Assembly (NCBI GenBank): GCA_017164015.1
Contig: CP071065.1
Coordinates: 995,409-1,059,408, forward strand
Direction: 5' to 3'
Length of the DNA stretch: 64,000 bases
Origin: Nostoc sp. UHCC 0702
GTDB taxonomy: Bacteria; Cyanobacteriota; Cyanobacteriia; Cyanobacteriales; Nostocaceae
A program made the translations under genes and the position numbers. Under the pieces are notes generated by a model. The model was not told the origin of the DNA and searched no databases. It saw only the letters and a program-made list of their open reading frames with translations. Each line of letters starts with the position of its first letter. The first letter of the stretch is position 1. Shown here one piece after another: positions 17,433 to 25,961 of the stretch.

Positions 17433-18119
17433 TTAAATTGATTTCTCAAAAGGCTGAGAGCAATTTTTGCTATTTGCATCAAGTGTTGTATAACCAGATA
17501 CAGGGCAGACATATAAAGGACGATTTGCCTGTTTCCAAGAAGCGAGATTATTCTTAGCTGTGGTGTAGAGTTTGGCGTGTCTCGTTTCTGCTTCTAGAGC
17601 GTAGTCAAAAGTTTGGACAGCAGCTTTATTACCAGACTGTTTCGCCTCTTTAATAAAGCCAGGATACATAGTATCGCGTTCGTAAGACTCACCTTTAATG
17701 GCCTGTGTCAGATTTGCAGCAGTAGAGTTGACTACAGGTGTAGGAATATTATTTTTAGGTGTGCCGCCCATTGCCTGAATCACCTTAGCATGATTATCGC
17801 GGTGAATTGCTTCTGCTCGTGCGGCGGCGCGGAAGAGACTACCAACTTCCTTGTAACCTTCCCCATCAGCTTTTTGTGCAAAAGCCAGATACATTACATG
17901 AGCGTTAGATTCGCCATTGTAAGCAGATATGAGATTTTTGACTGTGGTAGACTCCGGCTTAGTATTAACTTGGGTAGCCACCGCAGGCACAGATGGTTCA
18001 ACGATCGCAACTGGAGTTTGTGGAATGCAACCATTTAAACCTAGAATACTCAGCGCCATTGCTCCAAATACAGCAACAGTTTTGAGATTAAAAAATGGTA
18101 CTTTCTTGGTAAAATCCAT
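17433..18119 (-). CDS. Lipoprotein rubrerythrin-like ferritin protein
   Basis: 228 residues. The signal peptide ends in the lipobox ILGLNGC (Cys about 31), so it is anchored outside the cytoplasmic membrane. A ferritin-like four-helix domain spans about 60-195, with the diiron motifs ESNAHVMY, EAIHRDNH, ESYERD and EAETRHAKLY. The C-terminus (about 200-228) is a degenerate rubredoxin-like piece with only CPVSGY and a later Cys, so it probably cannot hold a normal Fe(SCys)4 site. It likely consumes peroxide or binds iron. It is on the same strand as the Rieske gene, 126 bp apart. An extracytoplasmic rubrerythrin is unusual, as most are cytosolic. Confidence 0.85.
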   Translation of the reverse strand: MDFTKKVPFFNLKTVAVFGAMALSILGLNGCIPQTPVAIVEPSVPAVATQVNTKPESTTVKNLISAYNGESNAHVMYLAFAQKADGEGYKEVGSLFRAAARAEAIHRDNHAKVIQAMGGTPKNNIPTPVVNSTAANLTQAIKGESYERDTMYPGFIKEAKQSGNKAAVQTFDYALEAETRHAKLYTTAKNNLASWKQANRPLYVCPVSGYTTLDANSKNCSQPFEKSI

Positions 18120-18313
18120 GATAGAACTCTCCTAATTAATATGTGCAGAAGTAAAATTAGGTGTGTAGAGGTATTTATTTATGGGATGCTTGCGATCGCC
18201 ATAACTAACAACAGAGTTAGATATACTGAGTTATTAGGGAAAATCGATTTACCTCTCCACAACTCACAGAGTAAAACAAAGAAAGTAAGGAACTAGTAAA
18301 GAAATTACGGTTA

Positions 18314-18869
18314 TTACTCAACTACCGGTAACTTAACCCGAAAACAGCTACCCACACCGACTTTACTCCTCACAGAAATCTCGCCACCATGAGCATGAGT
18401 AATAGCTTGGACAATAGCTAAACCTAAACCCGAACCACCTTGACGACGAGAACGGGCTTTTTCAGCGCGCCAAAAGCGATTAAAAACTAAGGATAAATGT
18501 TCAGGTGCAATCCCAATACCAGTATCCGTTACTTCAATCACTACAAAATCATCCCATTTAAAGATTTTCACCCTGATTAAACCGCCATTAGAGGTATATT
18601 GCAGGGCATTTTCTAACAAATTCCCAAAGAGTCGTTGTAACTGATGTGCATCCCCCTTTACCCATACTGCATCAATCAAATCAGCCTCTAAAGTAATTTC
18701 TTTAGATTCTGCCTCCGGCTGTAAGGTATCAATTAAATCAAAAACTACTATCATCGCCATTAAATAAGATAAGAGTAGTCGCCAACCGGTAGCACGAAAC
18801 TGGGGGTTAGTTAAAATATCTACCCGCCGCCAAGGTACGATAAATTTTCTATCCGCAAACCTACTTTTG
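18314..18869 (-). pseudogene. Histidine kinase with internal deletion (HATPase end only)
   Basis: The frame starts with NPQFRATGWRLLLSYLMAMI, the first membrane segment of a sensor kinase. It then jumps directly to VVFDLIDTLQPEAESKEITL at the end of the DHp domain. The sensor loop, second membrane helix, HAMP and the phosphoacceptor His are gone. The ATPase domain remains complete: NLLENALQYT (N box), DTGIGIAPEHL (G1), FNRFWRAEKARS (F box) and GGSGLGLAIV (G2). It follows the remnant of an OmpR-type regulator, in the order of rppA-rppB or nrsR-nrsS systems. No good start codon is left, so it is unlikely to signal. Confidence 0.7.
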
Positions 18870-18872
18870 TTC

Positions 18873-19044
18873 CTATAAGTTTTGTTTAAGCCGATACCCA
18901 AGCCCGTAAACAGTTTCGATAAAATCATCTTTTGCTCCTGCGGCTTTGAGTTTTTGACGTATTCCCCGAATATGTACCTTGACTGTATCTTGTCCAGGTT
19001 GGTCAATAGATGACCACAGGTGGTCAAGAATTTGATGACGACTA
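18873..19044 (-). pseudogene. OmpR-type response regulator, 3' remnant
   Basis: 57 codons in frame: LSRHQILDHLW, then DTVKVHIRGIRQKLKAAG and the wing ETVYGLGYRLKQNL. This is the recognition helix and wing of an OmpR/PhoB DNA-binding domain. It is cut exactly at the terminal repeat of element R3 (19045). The receiver and the rest of the gene are absent. Its end overlaps the start of the kinase relic. Confidence 0.75.
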
Positions 19045-19209
19045 AGAGGATGTTTTAAAAGTTCTCTGGTCGGTAGTAAAACGTTTTAGATCCCTCTAAA
19101 TCTCCCTTAAAAAGGGGGACTTTGATTCAGGTTCCCCCCTTTTTAAGGGGGGTTAGGGGGGATCTAAAAGTGCCTAAAGTCACAGCAAAACACTTTTAAA
19201 ACAACCTCT
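19045..19209. mobile_element. MITE-like element R3, copy a
   Basis: 165 bp bounded by AGAGGATGTTTTAAAAGT and the inverted ACTTTTAAAACAACCTCT. The interior is a near palindrome of AGATCCCTCTAAATC and GGGGGGATCTAAAAGTGC with C-rich and G-rich arms. A second copy lies at 39515-39673. It has truncated the response regulator. Confidence 0.7.
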
Positions 19210-19215
19210 AAAAAA

Positions 19216-19377
19216 CGGGTTAGACTTTACGGCACATTGCTTAAAATTATCGTTGACAAGGTTATTCCCGATCGCCCCGCCAGAAATGAACCACGAGCTA
19301 CTAAACGTCGCCCCAAAGCTTATCCTAGATTGACCCAGCCCCGCATTGAATTACGTAAACAATTACAAACTGCTTAA
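19216..19377 (+). pseudogene. IS4-type transposase C-terminal remnant, copy 2
   Basis: The frame reads LLKIIVDKVIPDRPARNEPR and ends LRKQLQTA, longer at its 5' side than copy 1. The region 19278-19411 is a near-exact copy of 12781-12914. It lies directly beside element R3. Immediately after (19411-19460) is another short frame, PEELLSAIQSVDA and stop, possibly the end of a gene displaced by the element. Confidence 0.65.
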
Positions 19378-19579
19378 TTGATAAGCCTTTCCGCTTTTCT
19401 TAGTGCCATTCCCCTACACTCCTGAAGAGCTACTGAGTGCTATTCAATCTGTAGATGCATAACTGTTGACTGTTGACTGTTTTTTTATTTGGAAGTCCCT
19501 TACAAGGTTTTTGGTTCAGGTGAACAATAGATATACAAAAAATGGCAGTGGGCGTACAGTTGTACGCCTTTACTAACCA

Positions 19580-20359
19580 TTAAACTGGACGACACCCAGA
19601 TAAAATGCTGTGCATATTCACTACTTGCCCAATTACCGCGATCGCCGGGGCACCAAATCCAGTATGCTCAACTTGCTCAACAATTGTCCCCAACTCACCA
19701 ATCAATTCTTCTTGGTCTGGTCGCGTACCCCAACGCACCAAAGCGATCGGTGTTTTTAAACTCAACCCAGCCGCGCCTAACTGTTCCACAATGTAAGGCA
19801 GATTGTGAATTCCCATATAAATTACAATCGTTTCGGAACCATGAGCGATCGCTTGCCAATTCACTGAAGGTTTATACTTACCTGCCGCTTCATGTCCTGT
19901 CACAAAAGTTACAGATGAACTAGACAACCGATGCGTTAAGGGTATCCCTGCATAGGCTGCCGCTGCAATTCCCGAAGTAATACCAGGCACAACTTCCACT
20001 GCGACTCCAGCTTGTACCAGTTCTGCCATTTCTTCACCACCGCGACCAAAGATAAACGGATCACCACCTTTGAGTCGCACTACTATTGCATGATCTTGAG
20101 CCTTTTCCATCAGTAGATGGGTTGTTTCTTCCTGCAATAGCGAATGTCTCCCCATGCGCTTACCAGCGTTGATTTGCTCTGCTTGGGGATTAATCATCGC
20201 CAGAATTGCCGGACTGACTAAAGCATCATAAATCACTACATCTGCACATTCCAACAAGCTTTTGCCCTTGAGGGTCATTAGCCCTGGATCTCCTGGCCCC
20301 GCACCTACCAAATAAACTTTACCCAAATATTTTTGCCCCTCTTTGTCTGTGCAGTTCAT
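19580..20359 (-). CDS. cobA: Uroporphyrinogen-III C-methyltransferase
   Basis: 259 residues, single-domain SUMT. It methylates uroporphyrinogen III at C2 and C7 with SAM to give precorrin-2, the branch point to siroheme and cobalamin. Motifs: VYLVGAGPGDPGLMTLKG at the N-terminus, VVRLKGGDPFIFGRGGEE, VVPGITSGIAAAAYAGIPLT and ETIVIYMG. It is a standalone CobA, not the CysG fusion. It overlaps the upstream sirB by ATGA, so the two are translationally coupled. Siroheme serves nitrite and sulfite reductases. Confidence 0.95.
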   Translation of the reverse strand: MNCTDKEGQKYLGKVYLVGAGPGDPGLMTLKGKSLLECADVVIYDALVSPAILAMINPQAEQINAGKRMGRHSLLQEETTHLLMEKAQDHAIVVRLKGGDPFIFGRGGEEMAELVQAGVAVEVVPGITSGIAAAAYAGIPLTHRLSSSSVTFVTGHEAAGKYKPSVNWQAIAHGSETIVIYMGIHNLPYIVEQLGAAGLSLKTPIALVRWGTRPDQEELIGELGTIVEQVEHTGFGAPAIAVIGQVVNMHSILSGCRPV

Positions 20360-21120
20360 TTATATATCAAATCTAAAATCAAATCGGCTAATTCTGCACT
20401 TACTCCCAAGGGCTGCGCCAGTTGGAAAGTTACAGCAGGGAAACGTAATTTTAGCTCTTCTATTGCCTGGGCGATCGCATCGGTTATGCCACCTGCGAAT
20501 AAAAAATATGGAAAAATTGCAATTTCTCTATTGCCAGCGCCAACTAACTCTTCTATCTGCGATTCTAAACTAGGAGGCACAGACCAATAAGCAGTTACCG
20601 CTCCCAAATTTGCGGCTATTGCTTCCACTAACTGTTGTGAATCAGGGCGACGGCTACCATGAGCTAAGATAATCCATGCTTCTGCAATGATTGCAGCCAT
20701 TTGTTTTGCTAGCAATTTCTCTAAACCAGGGTGACTACCTAAGTATGGTTGTAAGTCAATCATTATATTTTCACCAAGAGCTTGTTGGGCCAGCGCTATT
20801 TCCGAGGGAATATCTGTGGTTACATGCACTCCCGGTAGCAGAAATAGCGGTACAATTTTTAGGCGATCGCACCCTGAAACCAAAGCACACTGGGCAAATT
20901 GTCTAATTTGCTCGTGCAAAGCTTCAGCAGCCATTTCAAGACTTGCTATACCTACCAGAATTTCCTGCTTTGGCGAGGATACCACGCTACCATTAGCAGG
21001 TATTAATTCTAGTAAATTTTTTTGCAGTTTTTGATGTATCAGCCCTGCTAATTGCTGCATGGCAATTGCTGGGCGCGGGTCACGGCTTCCGTGAGATACA
21101 AGTAGATATGCAGATGACAT
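20356..21120 (-). CDS. sirB: Sirohydrochlorin ferrochelatase/cobaltochelatase (SirB/CbiX)
   Basis: 254 residues from the ATG at 21120; a TTG two codons earlier is possible. The family has two repeated halves, and both are visible: YLLVSHGSRDPRP at the N-terminus and WIILAHGSRRPDSQQLVE at about residue 135. Each has the metal-binding His of LxSHGS/LAHGS. PLFLLPGVHVTTDIP and FPYFLFAGGITDAI hold the second histidine region; the second half has no His there, which is common. It inserts Fe or Co into sirohydrochlorin, directly downstream of CobA in the pathway. It is coupled to cobA by a 4-bp overlap. Confidence 0.9.
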   Translation of the reverse strand: MSSAYLLVSHGSRDPRPAIAMQQLAGLIHQKLQKNLLELIPANGSVVSSPKQEILVGIASLEMAAEALHEQIRQFAQCALVSGCDRLKIVPLFLLPGVHVTTDIPSEIALAQQALGENIMIDLQPYLGSHPGLEKLLAKQMAAIIAEAWIILAHGSRRPDSQQLVEAIAANLGAVTAYWSVPPSLESQIEELVGAGNREIAIFPYFLFAGGITDAIAQAIEELKLRFPAVTFQLAQPLGVSAELADLILDLIYK

Positions 21121-21215
21121 CAGCAAAGGTGTAACTCTCGGTTTCTATTGTGCAGTTACTAGGCTAGATCAACAATAGAACTTTAGCGGCAGATTTACAG
21201 GTTTTTGAAAAAGGG

Positions 21216-21373
21216 AGTGGGGAGCAGGGGAGCAGGGGAGCAGGGGAGCAGGGGAGCAGGGGAGCAGGGGAGATGGGGAGATGGGGAGATGGGGAGAGTG
21301 TTAACAACAAATGACCACTGACAACTGACCACTGACAACTGACAACTGACCACTGACCACTAACTCCTAACTC
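21216..21373. repeat. Tandem arrays (GGGGAGCA, GGGGAGAT, GACAACT types)
   Basis: About eight GGGAGCAGG-type 8-mers, then three GGGGAGAT units, then a series of TGACCAC/TGACAAC heptamers. The arrays fill the gap between sirB and the DUF4359 gene. Confidence 0.8.
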
Positions 21374-21379
21374 AGCACT

Positions 21380-21760
21380 TTACTGCTGTTCGGCAGTGTA
21401 AGTATAAAAGTTATTAAATGCACCCACCGTTTCAAATCTATAAGAAGGTAGCCAGGAACTCACTTTTAAATCTGTGCGATAAATACTAAAAACAATGAAA
21501 TCTTGCTTTTGCGTAGTTGCTGCCAAAATTTCCTTGATTTGTGGGTTAGTAGAATCTACTAATTTGTCACACTTGGAATGTAGTAAATTTTCTATGAATC
21601 TTGAAGTTTTTTTACAAACGTCTTGTTTTAAGTATTGTGTCAGCCGTTGCAATGCGTACTCTTCATAGTCAGTCTGACTGGGATTGGTCTTCGCCATTGC
21701 CACACCACATACAGCTAGTGCTGCTACTACCACATATGCCATAATAGTCGAGGCTTTCAT
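21380..21760 (-). CDS. DUF4359-type exported protein
   Basis: 126 residues. A signal peptide or single membrane helix at the N-terminus (IMAYVVVAALAVCGVAMA) is followed by a conserved cyanobacterial domain: NPSQTDYEEYALQRLTQYL, Cys pairs KQDVCKKT and SKCDKL, then FIVFSIYRTDL and the Phe/Tyr-rich end GAFNNFYTY. This matches DUF4359 as I remember it. The two Cys may form a disulfide outside the membrane. Function is unknown. The stop lies next to the heptamer array. Confidence 0.75.
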   Translation of the reverse strand: MKASTIMAYVVVAALAVCGVAMAKTNPSQTDYEEYALQRLTQYLKQDVCKKTSRFIENLLHSKCDKLVDSTNPQIKEILAATTQKQDFIVFSIYRTDLKVSSWLPSYRFETVGAFNNFYTYTAEQQ

Positions 21761-21897
21761 GTTTCCTAACTGTAGTTCTCCATAGTCGTTGGACTCCCAA
21801 GACTCTGAATTAATGAAATCCGTTCCTTGCAGAAAAAAATCTGGATTTGTGGATCATTAATCAGAGAAGTGCTATAATCTATAATTGAGAAGTTAAT

Positions 21898-21971
21898 GGC
21901 GAGCGTAGCCAAGTGGTTAAGGCAGTGGATTGTGGTTCCACCACTCGTGGGTTCAAGTCCCATCGTTCGCC
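21898..21971 (+). tRNA. tRNA-His (GTG)
   Basis: Acceptor stem GCGAGCG pairs with CGTTCGC with one G-U. The anticodon stem GTGGA/TCCAC encloses TTGTGGT, so the anticodon is GTG. The T arm GTGGG/CCCAT encloses TTCAAGT. An extra encoded G at -1 faces C73, the identity feature of bacterial tRNA-His. CCA is not encoded. A CTTTTT tract follows. Confidence 0.95.
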
Positions 21972-22012
21972 CTTTTTGATTTACCGAGTTATCCGTGCCG
22001 ATAAGACCAACT

Positions 22013-22650
22013 AAATTCTATTTACGTTGCCGTCAAGTTGGCAAAGTGCGTAGTCCAGTCTAACGACTTGGTAGCCTACGAGGATTTGAAGGTGCGGAAT
22101 ATGGTGAGCCAGTGCGGTCTTGGGGTTTCCCCCTTCGGGTTCGGCAGTTCGGAATCGACGCAAGGCGCCAAGACTCCGACTGCCTCACCAAGTGGAGCAA
22201 CTGGCGTTAGCGCAGCGGTAGCGAGTCTTCTCCCCTTGGGAGACGCTACGCGAACGAGCGTCACCCGTAAGGGTCTTGAATAGACACTTGGCTAAATCGA
22301 TTAGTGATGCAGCGTTTGCCCAGTTTAGGCAATGGGTTGAGTATTTTGGTAAGGTTTTTGGTGTAGCCACGGTTGCCGTGGCACCACATGGAACCAGCCA
22401 AAATTGTTCTAATTGTGGTGAGGTTGTCAAAAAATTCCTTAGCACTAGAACTCATGTTTGTTCTGATTGTGGACATATCCAGGATAGAGATTGGAACGCT
22501 GCACGAAACATACTTGAGATTGGACTCCGTACCGTGGGGCACACGGTAACGCCAATCGCCTTTGGAGACATCGACCTCTGCGTGGGTGGAGAAATCCCTC
22601 CAAGCAAGTCGAGTCGTGGAAAGAGGAAACCTAAGAAGGCAACTTCTTAG
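22013..22650 (+). pseudogene. tnpB: IS200/IS605 tnpB remnant, broken by a repeat
   Basis: The C-terminal part of a TnpB (RNA-guided nuclease of IS200/IS605 elements) in two pieces. The first, VKLAKCVVQSNDLVAYEDLK, holds the RuvC Glu (YED). About 170 bp of dispersed repeat (22103-22273) follow. The second piece resumes at HLAKSISDAAFAQFRQWVEY, with the zinc finger CSNC and CSDC and the last RuvC Asp in QDRDWNAARNIL. The N-terminal half is missing. The stop is followed by the element end ending in GGGTGGATGTCAA (about 22651-22684), the same TCAA end as the complete element at 36516. Confidence 0.8.
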
Positions 22651-22906
22651 AATCCCCTCCCTTTAGAGATGGGGTGGATGTCAAAGCAATATACTATATT
22701 TCTGTAGAAACAGCTTGTTTCCCGGAACATCAGCGGTTAGCACTCTAGATAGTAGTCCGAAGCGCTAAGCGAAGCCATGCCTGAAAAGCTCTAAGCGGCT
22801 ATAGCCAAGTCCTGATTATTGCCTTTGTCATCCTTTTTCTGTGGGGAATTTGTGAGAGGTTGGTTGAACTCACGTTTAATTATCTTGGATTAAAAGCATT
22901 AATAAT

Positions 22907-22933
22907 GGAAGCAGATCTAGTTAATCTGCTTCC
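22907..22933 (-). terminator. Hairpin downstream of the 38-aa gene
   Basis: GGAAGCAGAT and ATCTGCTTCC form a perfect 10-bp stem with a 7-nt loop, 30 bp after the stop of the small minus-strand gene. The following minus-strand sequence CATTATTAATGC is only moderately T-rich. Confidence 0.55.
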
Positions 22934-22963
22934 AATGAAGTTTTTTGAACGCACAGTAAAATC

Positions 22964-23080
22964 CTAGAAAAGTCCTAAAAGAATGATGAAAGTCAGTCCA
23001 CAGAAGGCTAGTAGAGAGATAATCATCATGTTGCCTACGCTGTGGTCAGAATTTGCTAACTTTTGTGTATTTTCAGACAT
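22964..23080 (-). CDS. 38-residue single-helix membrane protein
   Basis: ATG at 23080 to TAG at 22964. The N-terminus is hydrophilic (MSENTQKLANSDHSVGN), then one hydrophobic helix (MMIISLLAFCGLTFIILLGL) reaches the end. An AGGG ribosome binding site lies about 9 nt before the ATG, and a stem-loop follows the stop. The size and topology resemble the small one-helix subunits of photosynthetic or NDH complexes, but I cannot match it to any. Its flanking signals argue for a real gene. Confidence 0.65.
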   Translation of the reverse strand: MSENTQKLANSDHSVGNMMIISLLAFCGLTFIILLGLF

Positions 23081-23161
23081 ATTAACGACCCTGCTTTTGT
23101 GACTATTTGTTAACAACATAGCAGTGATTAATTTATGCTTTGTTGCTACTTTTATTATTGG

Positions 23162-23944
23162 CTACTTATTGATTAATTTTTTAAGCGATCGCAAATCGTA
23201 ATCTAAGATTTTGCCTGTGGTGAACAGTTGATAACCAGCGAAGAATAAAACCGCTAACATCAGCAGTAATAAAAGATTAATTGACGCAAATAACTTACCA
23301 GTAAATATAATAACTAGGACTCCTAGGGCTATCAAAATCCATCCTAAGTTATGGTTAACTCGCCGTTGAAAAAGAACAAAGACCCCAGCAGCACATAGCA
23401 AAAATGCAGGAATACTAAAAAAAAGACCAACTCGAATATTCGCAGTTAAAATGACAGCAGATGTAACCATCAAAGCCAAGCCGATCAACTTGGTTATTTT
23501 ATCAAGAGTAATTTGTTTTTTATTTTTAGCAGTTTTGGGCAGAATACTAGTAGAATTTGAAGTAGTAACTATCTGATGTTGAAGTTGTTGATTTTGAAAG
23601 ATAAATGTTACTTTAGCCCCTTGTCCGAAGTCGATTCTATCTCCTGGCTTCAGCTGATAGAGAGTTTTAGGTTCAAGCTTTAATTGATTGAGAAACGTAC
23701 CATTAGAACTGCCTAAATCTTCAATAAAGTAATTACTTCCTTCTAGTCGAATTTGTGCTTGAATACGAGAAACCACTTCAACATCTGGCAAGTTCGAGAG
23801 ATCAAGGTCAGGTGGACTTTGGTCATTTGGCTTACCGATGCGAATAACAGCAGAATTTGGGGGAAACTCAAAGGAAGTGTTGGTTTGGACATGCAATAGC
23901 TCTAAACTTAGCTTTGTGGTGTTAAAAGTGTTGATATTTTGCAT
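23162..23944 (-). CDS. FHA-domain membrane protein
   Basis: 260 residues from the ATG at 23944; a TTG at 23965 is the alternative. The forkhead-associated domain covers about 15-110 with the phosphothreonine-binding loops: VIRIGKPN, VSRIQAQI (SR with Q for the usual H), and DLGSSNGTFLN. The C-terminal half has four or five short hydrophobic segments (about 150-250), typical of a small polytopic membrane domain. The FHA part faces the cytoplasm and probably binds a protein phosphorylated by a Ser/Thr kinase. No kinase lies next to it. Confidence 0.85.
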   Translation of the reverse strand: MQNINTFNTTKLSLELLHVQTNTSFEFPPNSAVIRIGKPNDQSPPDLDLSNLPDVEVVSRIQAQIRLEGSNYFIEDLGSSNGTFLNQLKLEPKTLYQLKPGDRIDFGQGAKVTFIFQNQQLQHQIVTTSNSTSILPKTAKNKKQITLDKITKLIGLALMVTSAVILTANIRVGLFFSIPAFLLCAAGVFVLFQRRVNHNLGWILIALGVLVIIFTGKLFASINLLLLLMLAVLFFAGYQLFTTGKILDYDLRSLKKLINK

Positions 23945-24131
23945 GACTTTTTTTTGAGGGAGCAATTTCTGAATTTATTTAGCAGAAGCTATATAAAGGA
24001 AGGTAACTTTCAACTTTGCATTTTAAACCTAGCACAATCGGATGTCAGGGACTTCCAAACAAAAAAACATCCCACTTTCACAGTCAACAGTCATCAGTCA
24101 TCAGTCATCAGTCAACAGTCAACAGTCAACA

Positions 24132-25961
24132 TTAGGCGATCGCCTGTAAATTTTCCGGTACAGTTTGAAGTACCATCTGTTTTCTCTCCTGACGCAAGGG
24201 GATCTCAATCCAGAACTCAGTTCCTTTTCCTGGTTGGGACTCACACCGCAGTATTCCAGAGTGTTTCTGCACAATAATCTGGTAGCTAATCGATAAACCT
24301 AGTCCTGTTCCTTGTCCTACAGGTTTAGTAGTGAAAAATGGGTCAAACAACTTTTGTCTAACCTCTTCTGTTATCCCTTCGCCATTGTCAGCAATTCGCA
24401 CTACCACTCGATTATTGCTGGTCACTTCCGTATGAATGAAAATCTGGGGTTTAGTCAAGAGTCCATTGTCCATAGTCAATAGTTTAGAATTGTTAGTTAT
24501 TGACTGTTGACCGTTGACTGTTGACTGTTGACCCTTGACTATTGACCGTTGACCCTTGACCATTGACTCTTGCAAAGCATCGATCGCATTATTAATAATG
24601 TTCATAAACACTTGATTTAACTGCCCTGCATAGCACTCAACTAAAGGCAGCTTGCCATACTGCTTAATCACTTCAATATCTGTACACTCTGGCTTGGCTT
24701 TCAGTCGATTCTGCAAAATCAACAGCGTACTATCAATGCCTTCGTGAATATCTACCTCTTTCATATCTGCTTCATCCAGACGAGAGAAGGTGCGTAAAGA
24801 CAAAACAATCTGCTGAATTCTTTGAGATCCCATTTTCATCGAACTCAGGATTTTAGGCAGATCATCCAACAAAAACTCTAAGTCAATGTTCTGTGACTTT
24901 TCCTGAATCTTCTGTCCTGGGTTGGGAAACTCTTGTTGGTAAAGGCTGACTAACTCTAGTAATTCCTCAGTATATTTACCAGCGTGAGAAATATTGCCGT
25001 AGATAAAGTTAACAGGGTTATTAATTTCATGTGCTACCCCTGCCACAAGTTGACCTAAACTAGACATTTTCTCAGTTTGAATCAGTTGAGCTTGGGTGTT
25101 TTGGAGTTCTTGTAAAGCTTTCTGAAGTTCTGTTTCTGCTTGTTTGCGTTCAGAAATTTCCACCTCTAGGCGCTGGTTCATCTGAGTTAATTCAGTGTTT
25201 TTCATCAATGTTTCACGGGATTCGGCTAGTTTCAGTGCCATGTGATTAAATGCGTTGGCAAGGTCTTCTACTTCATCCCCCGTCCGAATATCTAAACGGT
25301 AGTCTAGGTTTCCTGCTGCAATTTCTGCCGTTCCCACCTGTAAATTCTGCAAAGACCTGATTACCGGACGCCCGATTACCACAAATATAACAGCAAATAA
25401 AATTACAATTACTTGCACAACTATAAACGAAATAATTCTCTGCACTTGATAAAAGCTCTGCAACTGCTCCTCTACTAAGAGGCGCTGCTGATTAGCACGT
25501 TCAAGCAGCTGGTCAATGAACAACTCTATATCTCTACTAAAGGCATTAATACTGATAAAATACTGCTGAGAATCTGCAAGACGGCTTTGGCTAGAATTTA
25601 AGTTGGTTACCTGATTTGCTATCTGGCTGAGAAATTGGTGGCGGCGACGAATCACTGAAATTTCTGGAGCATCTGGAAGCAAGCGTTCTAACTCATTGAG
25701 CGAGTCTAGGAACTCTGTGGAAAACTTGATTATTTCTGTATTGTCAGTCTTAAGTAAAACAGCATCCTTCAGTTCAATAATTTCAGACTTCAAAGCATTT
25801 TTGACTGCTAGAGCAAGTTTGACAGTTTCGGTACTTTGACTGCTTTTCTCACGGATAGTCTGCCTAATTTGCTGGACAACTACAATATTGCCAACCAGAA
25901 TAGCTACTATGAGTCCGACAGATACAGTCGCACCTGCGAAAAACTTTGTAGAGATTTTCAT
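24132..25961 (-). CDS. Membrane histidine kinase with HAMP, partner of PhnD-like protein
   Basis: 609 residues. TM1 at about 10-31, a helical extracytoplasmic part to about 172, TM2 at about 176-198, HAMP at 200-252 and a coiled coil to 300. The DHp His is H311 in LVAGVAHEINNPVNF. The ATPase domain has the N box at about 452-462 (MNIINNAIDAL), G1 in RIADNGEGI, FDPFFTTKPVGQ and GTGLGLSIS. Residues about 467-503 (QRSIVKGQQSTVNGQQ and so on) are encoded by heptamer repeat DNA placed between the N and G1 boxes. The sibling kinase at 27238 has a short linker there. The gene overlaps the PhnD-like gene by ATGA, so the lipoprotein likely senses the ligand for this kinase. No response regulator is adjacent. 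Confidence 0.9.
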   Translation of the reverse strand: MKISTKFFAGATVSVGLIVAILVGNIVVVQQIRQTIREKSSQSTETVKLALAVKNALKSEIIELKDAVLLKTDNTEIIKFSTEFLDSLNELERLLPDAPEISVIRRRHQFLSQIANQVTNLNSSQSRLADSQQYFISINAFSRDIELFIDQLLERANQQRLLVEEQLQSFYQVQRIISFIVVQVIVILFAVIFVVIGRPVIRSLQNLQVGTAEIAAGNLDYRLDIRTGDEVEDLANAFNHMALKLAESRETLMKNTELTQMNQRLEVEISERKQAETELQKALQELQNTQAQLIQTEKMSSLGQLVAGVAHEINNPVNFIYGNISHAGKYTEELLELVSLYQQEFPNPGQKIQEKSQNIDLEFLLDDLPKILSSMKMGSQRIQQIVLSLRTFSRLDEADMKEVDIHEGIDSTLLILQNRLKAKPECTDIEVIKQYGKLPLVECYAGQLNQVFMNIINNAIDALQESMVKGQRSIVKGQQSTVNGQQSITNNSKLLTMDNGLLTKPQIFIHTEVTSNNRVVVRIADNGEGITEEVRQKLFDPFFTTKPVGQGTGLGLSISYQIIVQKHSGILRCESQPGKGTEFWIEIPLRQERKQMVLQTVPENLQAIA

